Positions 1 through 7,588 of a stretch of DNA of 13,273 nucleotides are shown here, piece by piece (the stretch's first letter is position 1; every line of letters starts with the position of its first letter). The notes beneath the pieces are model-generated. The model did not search any database, was not told the origin of the DNA, and saw only the letters and a list, made by a program, of their open reading frames with translations. Made by a program: the position numbers and the translations under genes. The DNA is taken from NCBI GenBank assembly GCA_003142915.1, contig PLNZ01000374.1:8462-21734 (forward strand), given 5' to 3'. The DNA is from Ignavibacteriales bacterium. Lineage in GTDB: Bacteria > Bacteroidota > Ignavibacteria > Ignavibacteriales > Ignavibacteriaceae.

Positions 1-111
1 TATGAAGCTATAGTTAAGGGTGAAAACTTACAGGAACCAAATATTCCTGAATCGTTCAACGTGTTAATTAAAGAGCTCCAGGGCTTAGGGCTGGATATCA
101 AAATAAATTAA
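1..111 (+). CDS. rpoB: RNA polymerase beta subunit RpoB, C-terminal fragment
   Basis: Only the last 36 codons and the TAA stop are in the window; the gene begins upstream. The frame reads YEAIVKGENLQEPNIPESF and continues NVLIKELQGLGLDIKIN. The PESFNVLxKEL(x)2LG segment is the hallmark C-terminal end of bacterial RpoB, which packs against the beta' subunit in the polymerase core and helps form the clamp base. The end matches the family closely (E. coli also ends shortly after this motif), so the C-terminus is intact. rpoC follows after 44 bases with no terminator or promoter visible between them, consistent with the usual rpoBC co-transcription. The call rests on one short conserved motif plus synteny with rpoC, which together leave little doubt. 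Confidence 0.96.
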   Translation, partial: YEAIVKGENLQEPNIPESFNVLIKELQGLGLDIKIN

Positions 112-155
112 CACTTTTTGAACTATTCTTTCACTTAGAAATTAGGAGGTAAAAA

Positions 156-3100
156 ATGCCATTTAGAATTCAAGAAAATGCGATGCGTGATATTAATACT
201 ATCACTATTGGTTTAGCAAGTCCTGATGATATATTGTCCAGATCTTATGGAGAAGTTACTAAACCGGAAACAATTAACTACAGATCTTTCCGTCCTGAAA
301 AAGACGGATTATTTTGTGAGAAAATATTCGGTCCAACACGCGATTGGGAATGCTTCTGCGGTAAATATAAACGCATAAGATATAAAGGTATTATTTGCGA
401 TAGATGCGGTGTAGAAGTAACACAAAAAAGTGTCCGCAGAGAAAGAATGGGGCATATTGGTTTAGCGGTACCCGTAGTTCATATCTGGTTCTTTAGATCT
501 CAGCCCTCTAAGATAGGCAATATTGTCGGTTTGAGCTTAAAGGAATTAGAAAAAGTTATCTACTATGAATCTTATGTGGTCATTAACCCTGGACCAACCG
601 GATTAAACCGTTTGGACCTTGTCTCAGAAGATCAATATTTCGAAGTTTTAAATTCTCTTCCGCCTGGAAATGAAAAACTTGAAGATGAGGATACTAAAAA
701 ATTCGTAGCAAAAATTGGCGGTGATGCTGTAAAAGAACTTCTTAAGAAAACAGATATTGAAAAACTTTCTAAAGAGTTAAGGGATCAGCTTCAGAATGAA
801 ACTTCACAGCAGAAAAAAGCAGATCTGCTAAAAAGATTAAGAGTTCTTGAATCCTTTAAAGAAGAAGAGGGAAAAGTAATAAATAAACCGGAGTGGATGG
901 TATTGGCTTATATACCTGTTATTCCGCCGGAATTAAGACCGCTTGTTCCTCTTGAAGGCGGCAGATTTGCTACTTCAGATTTGAATGATCTTTATAGAAG
1001 AGTTATAATAAGAAATAACCGTCTTAAAAGATTGATTGATATTAAAGCGCCTGAAGTAATTTTACGTAATGAAAAAAGAATGCTTCAGGAATCTGTAGAT
1101 GCTTTGTTTGATAACTCCCGCAGAGGAAGCGCTGTAAGAAGCGATAATAACAGGCCTCTTAAATCATTAAGCGATATGCTTAAAGGAAAACAAGGCCGCT
1201 TCAGACAAAATCTTCTCGGTAAAAGAGTTGATTATTCCGGCCGTTCTGTTATTGTTGTTGGACCGGAACTTAAACTGCACCAATGCGGTCTTCCTAAAGA
1301 TATGGCGGTAGAGCTTTTCAAGCCATTTATTATCAGGAAATTAATTGAACGAGGACATAATAAAACCGTTAAAAGCGCAAGGAAAGTTGTTGATAGAAAA
1401 GACCCTCTTATCTGGGATATTCTTGCGAAAATCATAGACGGGCACCCGGTTCTATTAAACCGTGCTCCTACGCTGCATAGACTTGGAATCCAGGCATTTC
1501 AGCCTATTCTTATAGATGGGCGTGCAATTCAGCTTCACCCTATGGTCTGTACTGCATTCAACGCAGACTTTGATGGTGACCAGATGGCTGTTCACGTTCC
1601 TCTTTCATACGAAGCTCAGCTTGAGGCTTCATTGCTTATGTTAAGCAGCCATAATATTCTTTCACCTCAAAACGGAAGTCCTATTGTTGTTCCTACTCAG
1701 GACATAGTTTTGGGTTGCTATTACCTGACAAAACTTAGGGAAGGTGGTAAGGGCGAGGGAATGGTATTTGGCTCACCCGAAGAAGCTATTATTGCATATA
1801 ACTCAAAAGTTATCGATCTTCATTCAAAATTAAAAGTTAGAATTGGCGGCGAATATATAGAGACTACAACCGGAAGAGTAATATTTAATCAAATTGTTCC
1901 TAAGGAAATGGGGTATTTCAACCAGCTTTTGATAAAGAAAACGTTCGGCGGTTTTATAGGTCAAATGTTTATGAAGTTGGGAAATAAAGTTACAGCTAAG
2001 TTTCTTGATGACTTGAAAGATCTTGGATTCAGGTATTCCACAGCAGGTGGACTTTCCGTTAGCTATGGGGATATGATTATCCCTGAAGAGAAAGAAGCTC
2101 TTATTCAAAAAGCGAATAAAAAAGTTGAAGCTATTCTTAATGAACATGAGCAGGGTGTTATTACCGATGCTGAACGTTATAATAAAATTATAGATGTTTG
2201 GACTCATACAACAAATGATGTTGCCCGTGCATTGATGGAGAAAATAAAAAATACCGATAATGGTTTTAATTCACTTCATATGATGGTTGACTCTGGTGCG
2301 AGAGGTTCTCAGGAACAGGTTCGTCAGCTTGCAGGTATGCGAGGATTGATGATGAAACCGCAGAAGAGTTTATCTGGTCAAGCAGGTGAAATTATTGAGA
2401 ACCCGATCGTGGCAAATTTCAAAGAAGGCTTATCGGTTCTTGAATACTTCATATCTACACATGGTGCAAGAAAAGGTCTTGCTGATACCGCTCTTAAAAC
2501 TGCTGATGCAGGTTATTTGACCAGAAGGCTTGTAGATGTTGCACAGGACGTTATAATAAGTGAAGAAGATTGCGGTACAATCCTCGGTATTGAAATTACT
2601 GCTCTTAAAGATGTTGAACAGGAAAGGGAACCGTTGGCAGAAAGAATTACTGGCCGTGTATCTCAGGAAGATGTTATTAACCCGCGGACAGATGAAGTAA
2701 TTGTTGCCGCCGGTGAATTAATAACTGAAGAAATTGCAGAAAAAATTGAAGATTCAAGCATTGATTCTGTATATATCAGGACAGTGTTAACTTGCGAATC
2801 TAAACGTGGTGTATGTGCAAAATGTTACGGAAGAAACTTAACCAACGGCAAGCTTGTTGAAATTGGTGAAGCTGTAGGAATTGTTGCTGCACAATCAATC
2901 GGTGAGCCTGGTACACAGCTTACTCTTAGAACATTCCACCTTGGCGGTACTTCTTCAAGAATTGCAAGCCAATCCCAGGTAGAATCTACAGTAGAAGGTA
3001 TAGCTAAATTTGAAAGAATTTCTTTCGTAGAAAAATCTGATTATATAGGAAAAGTTAAGGTTGTTACAGGACGCCGCGGTATAGTTGGTATTTATGATGA

Positions 3101-4388
3101 AAATAACAGGCAGATAAAAAAATATGAAGTTCCCTACGGTGCCGAACTGGTAGTAAATGATGAGCAGGCAGTAAAAAAGCGTTCACCATTATATAACCAT
3201 GATCCTTATAACTCAGTTATTCTGACTGACGTTTCAGGAAGAGTTCACTTCGTAGATATGATTGACGGTGCTACCTTGCAACAGGTTACCGATGAACAAA
3301 CCGGTCACGTTCAGAAAGTTGTTATTGAGTCAAAAGATAAAAATCTTACGCCTACTATAACAATTGAATCTGAAGATGGAATAAAGAAATCGTTTAATAT
3401 TCCTACAAGAGCTTATCTTTCAGTAGAAGAAGGAGAAAACATTCCTGCAGGTACAATTTTGGCGAAGATTTCAAAACAGCAGACAAAGAGCCGTGATATT
3501 ACCGGCGGTCTTCCAAGAGTAACAGAATTGTTCGAAGCAAGAAGTCCGCAAGAAACTGCAATTGTTTCCGAGATAGAAGGTATGGTTAAATTTGGAGCCC
3601 GGAAAAAAGGTTCACGTGAAATTCTTGTCGTCGCTCCGGATAAATCGGACGAAAAGAAATATAATGTTCCGCTTGGGAAACATATTCTTGTTCAGGAAGG
3701 CGATGAAATACCGGCTGGCGAAAAGATTACCGATGGTCCTATCAATCCTCATGATATCTTGAAGATTAAAGGAACAAGCGCCGTTCAGGAATATCTTGTT
3801 AATGAAATTCAGGATGTTTATCGTTTACAGGGTGTAAAAATTAATGATAAACATATTGAAGCTATTGTAAAACAAATGCTTCAGAAAATTAAAATTGTTT
3901 CGCCCGGTGATACTAAGTTTCTTGAAGAAGATGTTGTCGACAGAAATGAATTCATTGAAGAAAACAATAGAGTCTTATCTATGCTTCGTATTGTTGATAA
4001 AGGCGAATCAAGATATAAAGATGGACAACTTATTTCAAAGAGTAAGTTTAGAGAAATAAATATAGATTTGAAGAAAAAGAGCAAAAAACCGGTTGAAGCC
4101 CGTGATGCAGAACCGGCTACTTTTGAACATATACTTCTTGGAATTACGCAAGCTGCTCTTTCTACCGAAAGCTGGATTTCGGCGGCATCATTTCAAGAAA
4201 CGACAAAGGTGCTGGCAAATGCGGCAACTGAAGCGAAAATAGATCTTTTGCTAGGACTCAAAGAGAACGTAGTAATGGGTCATTTAATCCCTGCCGGAAC
4301 CGGTCTTAAGAAGTACAAAAGCTTAATATTATCTTCAGAACAGGTTGAAGAAGAAAATACAGAAAAAGAAGAAGTGCAAACTCAATAA
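156..4388 (+). CDS. rpoC: DNA-directed RNA polymerase subunit beta' (RpoC)
   Basis: The 1410-residue catalytic beta' subunit of RNA polymerase. The N-terminal zinc ribbon uses C66, C68, C81 and C84. The active-site loop NADFDGD (469-475) supplies D471, D473 and D475 for Mg2+. The bridge helix GARKGLADTALKTADAGYL begins near residue 770. The second zinc site is C806, C880, C887 and C890. The trigger helix GEPGTQLTLRTFH (916-928) carries Q921, L924, R925 and H928, matching E. coli Q929, M932, R933 and H936. About 175 residues (roughly 935-1108) separate it from the SRDITGGLPRV segment, so an SI3-type sandwich-barrel insertion is present. A longer loop at 736-745 resembles Bacteroidota/Chlorobiota homologues. 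The C-terminal LLGITQAALSTESWISAASFQ block is intact, followed by an acidic tail. The ATG start has a strong AGGAGGT (144-150) five bases upstream. A stable hairpin lies just after the stop. Confidence 0.99.
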   Translation: MPFRIQENAMRDINTITIGLASPDDILSRSYGEVTKPETINYRSFRPEKDGLFCEKIFGPTRDWECFCGKYKRIRYKGIICDRCGVEVTQKSVRRERMGHIGLAVPVVHIWFFRSQPSKIGNIVGLSLKELEKVIYYESYVVINPGPTGLNRLDLVSEDQYFEVLNSLPPGNEKLEDEDTKKFVAKIGGDAVKELLKKTDIEKLSKELRDQLQNETSQQKKADLLKRLRVLESFKEEEGKVINKPEWMVLAYIPVIPPELRPLVPLEGGRFATSDLNDLYRRVIIRNNRLKRLIDIKAPEVILRNEKRMLQESVDALFDNSRRGSAVRSDNNRPLKSLSDMLKGKQGRFRQNLLGKRVDYSGRSVIVVGPELKLHQCGLPKDMAVELFKPFIIRKLIERGHNKTVKSARKVVDRKDPLIWDILAKIIDGHPVLLNRAPTLHRLGIQAFQPILIDGRAIQLHPMVCTAFNADFDGDQMAVHVPLSYEAQLEASLLMLSSHNILSPQNGSPIVVPTQDIVLGCYYLTKLREGGKGEGMVFGSPEEAIIAYNSKVIDLHSKLKVRIGGEYIETTTGRVIFNQIVPKEMGYFNQLLIKKTFGGFIGQMFMKLGNKVTAKFLDDLKDLGFRYSTAGGLSVSYGDMIIPEEKEALIQKANKKVEAILNEHEQGVITDAERYNKIIDVWTHTTNDVARALMEKIKNTDNGFNSLHMMVDSGARGSQEQVRQLAGMRGLMMKPQKSLSGQAGEIIENPIVANFKEGLSVLEYFISTHGARKGLADTALKTADAGYLTRRLVDVAQDVIISEEDCGTILGIEITALKDVEQEREPLAERITGRVSQEDVINPRTDEVIVAAGELITEEIAEKIEDSSIDSVYIRTVLTCESKRGVCAKCYGRNLTNGKLVEIGEAVGIVAAQSIGEPGTQLTLRTFHLGGTSSRIASQSQVESTVEGIAKFERISFVEKSDYIGKVKVVTGRRGIVGIYDENNRQIKKYEVPYGAELVVNDEQAVKKRSPLYNHDPYNSVILTDVSGRVHFVDMIDGATLQQVTDEQTGHVQKVVIESKDKNLTPTITIESEDGIKKSFNIPTRAYLSVEEGENIPAGTILAKISKQQTKSRDITGGLPRVTELFEARSPQETAIVSEIEGMVKFGARKKGSREILVVAPDKSDEKKYNVPLGKHILVQEGDEIPAGEKITDGPINPHDILKIKGTSAVQEYLVNEIQDVYRLQGVKINDKHIEAIVKQMLQKIKIVSPGDTKFLEEDVVDRNEFIEENNRVLSMLRIVDKGESRYKDGQLISKSKFREINIDLKKKSKKPVEARDAEPATFEHILLGITQAALSTESWISAASFQETTKVLANAATEAKIDLLLGLKENVVMGHLIPAGTGLKKYKSLILSSEQVEEENTEKEEVQTQ

Positions 4389-4395
4389 AATTTAA

Positions 4396-4430
4396 AGAAT
4401 CCGACCTGATTAGGTATCGGGTCGGATTCT
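4396..4430 (+). terminator. 15-bp hairpin after rpoC, candidate terminator or 3'-end structure
   Basis: The left arm AGAATCCGACCTGAT (4396-4410) and right arm ATCGGGTCGGATTCT (4416-4430) pair over 15 bp with one G-U pair, around a five-base TAGGT loop. It lies eight bases after the rpoC stop and before the rpsL promoter, where a transcript end is expected. The U-run of a classical intrinsic terminator is missing on the + strand: the next bases are AATGCTCAAA. The T-rich flank lies on the other side, so on the minus strand the same hairpin would be followed by TTTAAATTTTAT. It could be a weak or factor-assisted terminator, a stabilising 3' end, or a block to antisense transcription into rpoC. 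Confidence 0.6.
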
Positions 4431-4472
4431 AATGCTCAAAAATGCATAAAATAAAAATATTTTTTAGATTTC

Positions 4473-4501
4473 TTGACAAAATTTAGCCTATATTCTATAT
4501 T
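4473..4501 (+). promoter_or_regulatory. sigma70-type promoter for the rpsL-rpsG-fusA-tuf unit
   Basis: A perfect -35 box TTGACA (4473-4478) is followed by a 17-base spacer and a -10 box TATATT (4496-4501, five of six consensus bases). Directly upstream, about 4441-4472 is almost pure A/T with A- and T-tracts, like an UP element that binds the polymerase alpha C-terminal domain. Transcription would begin near 4507-4509, giving a leader of roughly 36 bases before the rpsL GTG. The promoter sits downstream of the rpoC hairpin and points toward rpsL, so the position fits. The leader holds a T8 run and the TAGGAG ribosome binding site but no obvious folded regulator. Confidence 0.8.
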
Positions 4502-4544
4502 AGAAGTCTGAATTTTTTTTGATTTAGTATATTAGGAGATTTTA

Positions 4545-4922
4545 GTGCCCACAATAAATCAGTTAGTCAGAAAAGGCCGTGTTCGGATTCTATCGAAGAA
4601 GAAAGCGCCGGCTCTTGACGCATGTCCTCAGAAACGAGGAGTATGCACAAGGGTATATACTTCGACGCCTAAGAAACCAAACTCAGCATTGAGAAAGGTG
4701 GCAAGAGTTCGATTAACTAACAGTATGGAAGTAACTGCTTATATTCCTGGTGAAGGGCACAATTTACAAGAGCATTCAATTGTTTTGATTAGAGGCGGTA
4801 GGGTTAAAGATTTGCCAGGTGTGCGTTATCATATTATCAGAGGCACGCTTGATACAAGTGGTGTTGAAGATAGGAAAAAGGGCAGATCAAAATATGGTGC
4901 TAAAAAACCAAAGGCTAAATAA
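4545..4922 (+). CDS. rpsL: 30S ribosomal protein S12
   Basis: A 125-residue protein, close to the 124 of E. coli S12, which lines the decoding centre at the 30S shoulder and takes part in tRNA selection. The diagnostic segments are all present: INQLVRKGR at the N-terminus, CPQKRGVCTRVYT, TPKKPNSALRKVARVRLTN, GEGHNLQEHS and GGRVKDLPGVRYH. K43 and K88, whose replacement gives streptomycin resistance in other bacteria, are wild type here. D89 is the aspartate that RimO methylthiolates in E. coli. The start is a GTG at 4545, supported by TAGGAG ending at 4538 with a six-base spacer and by alignment to the usual MPTINQLVRK N-terminus. It is the first gene after the promoter at 4473-4501, and rpsG begins five bases after its stop. 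Confidence 0.98.
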   Translation: MPTINQLVRKGRVRILSKKKAPALDACPQKRGVCTRVYTSTPKKPNSALRKVARVRLTNSMEVTAYIPGEGHNLQEHSIVLIRGGRVKDLPGVRYHIIRGTLDTSGVEDRKKGRSKYGAKKPKAK

Positions 4923-4927
4923 ATTTT

Positions 4928-5395
4928 ATGAGAAAGAAAAGAGCAGGCAAGAATAGTTTAAAACCAGACCCAAAGTTTAATGATTTACTGGTTGAAAGAT
5001 TTATAAATTCGATTATGTATGATGGTAAAAAATCAAAAGCCCGTTTTTTAGTATATAAGGCATTTGAGATAATTGAAGACAGAGCAAAGAAACCGGGTAT
5101 TGAAGTATTTAAGAAAGCTTTAAATAATACACAGCCGGTAATTGAAGTAAGAAGCAGAAGAGTTGGCGGTGCTACTTACCAGGTACCTACTGAGGTTAGG
5201 CCTGAAAGAAGAACTGCATTAGCCATGAGATGGATTAAAACCTATGCAAGAGCAAGAAATGAAAAATCCATGTCGCTTAAATTAGCTTCTGAATTGTTGT
5301 CTGCTTCTAATAATGAAGGTTCTGCAGTAAAGAAAAAAGAAGATACTCATAAAATGGCAGAAGCAAACAAAGCATTTGCTCATTTTAAATGGTGA
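4928..5395 (+). CDS. rpsG: 30S ribosomal protein S7
   Basis: A 155-residue protein of the 30S head that nucleates assembly of the 16S rRNA 3' domain and contacts E-site tRNA and mRNA. It carries PDPKFNDLLVERFIN, the SRRVGGATYQVPTEVRPERR signature, ALAMRWI, the KKEDTHKMAEANKAFAH block and the terminal FKW expected at the family's C-terminus. Only five bases separate it from rpsL and there is no good ribosome binding site: the nearest purine stretch is AAGG at 4911-4914, 13 bases before the ATG. Translational coupling to rpsL is therefore likely. In E. coli, S7 represses its operon by binding a folded rpsL-rpsG spacer of about 100 bases, and that spacer does not exist here. The gene ends with tandem TGA codons. 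Confidence 0.98.
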   Translation: MRKKRAGKNSLKPDPKFNDLLVERFINSIMYDGKKSKARFLVYKAFEIIEDRAKKPGIEVFKKALNNTQPVIEVRSRRVGGATYQVPTEVRPERRTALAMRWIKTYARARNEKSMSLKLASELLSASNNEGSAVKKKEDTHKMAEANKAFAHFKW

Positions 5396-5449
5396 TGAAA
5401 TTTTTATTTTTAATGATATTATAAATGAGTGGGAAAAATAATTTAAGTT

Positions 5450-7549
5450 ATGACAGCAAGACTACCTATAGAAAGAGTTCGTAATATCGGAATTATGGCT
5501 CATATTGACGCCGGTAAGACTACCACTACCGAGCGCATATTATATTACACTGGTAAATTACATAGAATTGGAGAAGTACACGACGGTGCCGCTACCATGG
5601 ACTGGATGGAACAAGAAAAAGAACGTGGTATTACAATTACTAGCGCTGCAACTACATGTTTTTGGAATGATCACCAGATCAACATTATAGATACACCCGG
5701 ACACGTTGATTTTACAGTCGAAGTTGAAAGATCATTAAGAGTTTTAGATGGTGCTGTCGCGATCTTTTGCGCGGTTGGCGGCGTTGAGCCTCAATCGGAA
5801 ACTGTTTGGAGACAGGCTGACAAATATCAGGTTCCAAGAATTGCATTTATCAATAAAATGGATAGAACAGGCGCAGATTTTTATAATTCAATTCAAATGA
5901 TGAAGAACAGGCTTGGTGCTAATGCAATACCTATTACTTTGCCTATTGGCGAAGGAGATATGTTTACCGGTGAAATAGACCTGATTACTTTTAAAGCCCG
6001 TATATATAATGAAGAAACCATGGGCGCTATATTTGACGAATTTAATGTACCTGAAGATTTGGTAGAGATTGCCAATAAGTATAGAACACAGATGTTGGAA
6101 GCAGTATCCGATATTGATGATACTCTTCTTGAGAAGTATCTTGAAGGTAAAGCTATTAGTGAAAATGAAATAAAAGTAGCTTTGAGGAAAGCCACTATTG
6201 AATCAAAAATTATTCCCGTGCTTTGTGGATCTGCCTTTAAGAATAAAGGTGTTCAGAAATTACTTGATTCTGTAGTCGACTTTTTACCCGCTCCTACTGA
6301 TACAAAAGAGATTGAAGCTCATCATATTGGAATAAAAGATATTGTTCAAAGACGTATTGATGAGAATGAGAAATTTGTTGCTCTCGCATTCAAGATTATG
6401 AACGATTCATATGTCGGTAAACTGACATTTTTTAGAGTTTATTGTGGAACTTTGAAATCGGGTTCTTATATTTTTAATTCAGTAAGTGGAAAGAAAGAAA
6501 GGATTAGCCGTTTACTTCAGATGCATGCTAACCATAGAGAAGAGATTGAAGAAGTAAAAGCCGGTGATATTGCAGCTGCTGTTGGTTTGAAGAATACAAA
6601 AACAGGTGATACGCTTTGCGATGAACATGACCCTGTTGTTCTTGAAAAAATTATATTTCCCGAACCTGTTATCCAGATTGCTATTGAACCTAAGACAAAA
6701 GCAGATCAGGATAAATTATCTGATGCTTTGGTTAAGCTATCTGATGAAGATCCTACATTTAAAGTTAAGGTTGATGAAGAAACAGGTCAGACTTTAATCA
6801 GCGGTATGGGTGAACTTCATCTTGAAATTTTAGTTGACAGGATGAAGCGTGAATTTAAAGTTGAAGCAAATGTTGGTAAACCTCAGGTAGCATATAGAGA
6901 GACTATTACACAGGTTGTTAATGCCGAAGGTAAATTTATTAAACAGAGCGGCGGACGTGGTAAGTATGGCCATGTTTGGGTTGAATTCAGTCCGAATGAA
7001 CCCGGTAAAGGATATGAGTTTACTAATGCTATAGTAGGCGGAGTTGTTCCAAAAGAGTATATTCCTGCTGTATCTGCAGGCATTCAGGAAGCTTTAAGAA
7101 ATGGTGTTGTAGCCGGCTTCCCGGTTGTTGATATTAAAGCTAAGATTTATGATGGTTCTTATCATGATGTGGATTCAGATGAAATTTCTTTCAAAGTGGC
7201 TGGTTCAATTGCTTTTAAAGAAGGGGCTAAAAAGGGAAAACCCATATTATTAGAACCTATGATGAATGTGGAAGTTGTTACGCCTGAAGAATATTTGGGC
7301 GATGTAATGGGAGATTTGAACTCAAGAAGAGGGAAAATTGAAGGGTTTTCTGCAAGAAAAGATGCCCAAGTAATTAAAGCTACCGTTCCTCTTTCAGAGA
7401 TGTTCGGTTATGCAACAATACTTAGGTCAATGACTCAGGGACGTGCAATTTATACAATGCAATTTTCTCGCTATCATGAAGTACCGAAAAATATAGCTGA
7501 AGAAATTGCTGAAAAATCATTGGGCAAGAAATCGGTTATAACTATTTAA
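5450..7549 (+). CDS. fusA: elongation factor G, translocation GTPase
   Basis: A 699-residue GTPase (E. coli EF-G has 704) that drives tRNA-mRNA translocation and, with ribosome recycling factor, splits spent ribosomes. The GTPase motifs are AHIDAGKT (17-24), the switch region ERGITITSAATT, DTPGH (81-85, with catalytic-position H85), NKMD (135-138) and GSAFKNKG. Later domains show SGMGELHLEI, SGGRGKYGHV, the domain IV tip SYHDVDSDE and the C-terminal domain V with MTQGRAIYTM. All domains appear complete. An in-frame TAA at 5444-5446 sits one codon before the ATG, so the start cannot lie further upstream. The 54-base gap after rpsG is AT-rich and has no convincing ribosome binding site; GGGA at 5431-5434 is weak and distant. 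tuf follows after 39 bases. Many bacteria have EF-G paralogues, but position in the str cluster supports the canonical factor. Confidence 0.98.
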   Translation: MTARLPIERVRNIGIMAHIDAGKTTTTERILYYTGKLHRIGEVHDGAATMDWMEQEKERGITITSAATTCFWNDHQINIIDTPGHVDFTVEVERSLRVLDGAVAIFCAVGGVEPQSETVWRQADKYQVPRIAFINKMDRTGADFYNSIQMMKNRLGANAIPITLPIGEGDMFTGEIDLITFKARIYNEETMGAIFDEFNVPEDLVEIANKYRTQMLEAVSDIDDTLLEKYLEGKAISENEIKVALRKATIESKIIPVLCGSAFKNKGVQKLLDSVVDFLPAPTDTKEIEAHHIGIKDIVQRRIDENEKFVALAFKIMNDSYVGKLTFFRVYCGTLKSGSYIFNSVSGKKERISRLLQMHANHREEIEEVKAGDIAAAVGLKNTKTGDTLCDEHDPVVLEKIIFPEPVIQIAIEPKTKADQDKLSDALVKLSDEDPTFKVKVDEETGQTLISGMGELHLEILVDRMKREFKVEANVGKPQVAYRETITQVVNAEGKFIKQSGGRGKYGHVWVEFSPNEPGKGYEFTNAIVGGVVPKEYIPAVSAGIQEALRNGVVAGFPVVDIKAKIYDGSYHDVDSDEISFKVAGSIAFKEGAKKGKPILLEPMMNVEVVTPEEYLGDVMGDLNSRRGKIEGFSARKDAQVIKATVPLSEMFGYATILRSMTQGRAIYTMQFSRYHEVPKNIAEEIAEKSLGKKSVITI

Positions 7550-7588
7550 TAAAAGAATATTAAAAGAAAAATATTAAAGGAGAATTAG

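Noticed and set aside
1830..2207. Minus-strand open frame of 125 codons inside rpoC
   Set aside because: It is antisense to highly conserved RpoC coding sequence, is low-complexity and Phe/Asn/Ser-rich as expected for a reverse-strand shadow, and has no promoter or ribosome binding site that I can see. Other minus-strand frames in the window are the same.
5425..5484. 19-codon open frame starting ATGAGTGGG that overlaps the fusA start in another frame
   Set aside because: It has no ribosome binding site and no recognisable product, and such a short frame is expected by chance. It would be worth revisiting only if ribosome profiling showed occupancy.
7550..7588. Imperfect A-rich repeat (AAAAGAATATT / AAAAGAAAAATATT) between fusA and tuf
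   Set aside because: It is too short and too low in complexity to distinguish from ordinary AT-rich spacer sequence.
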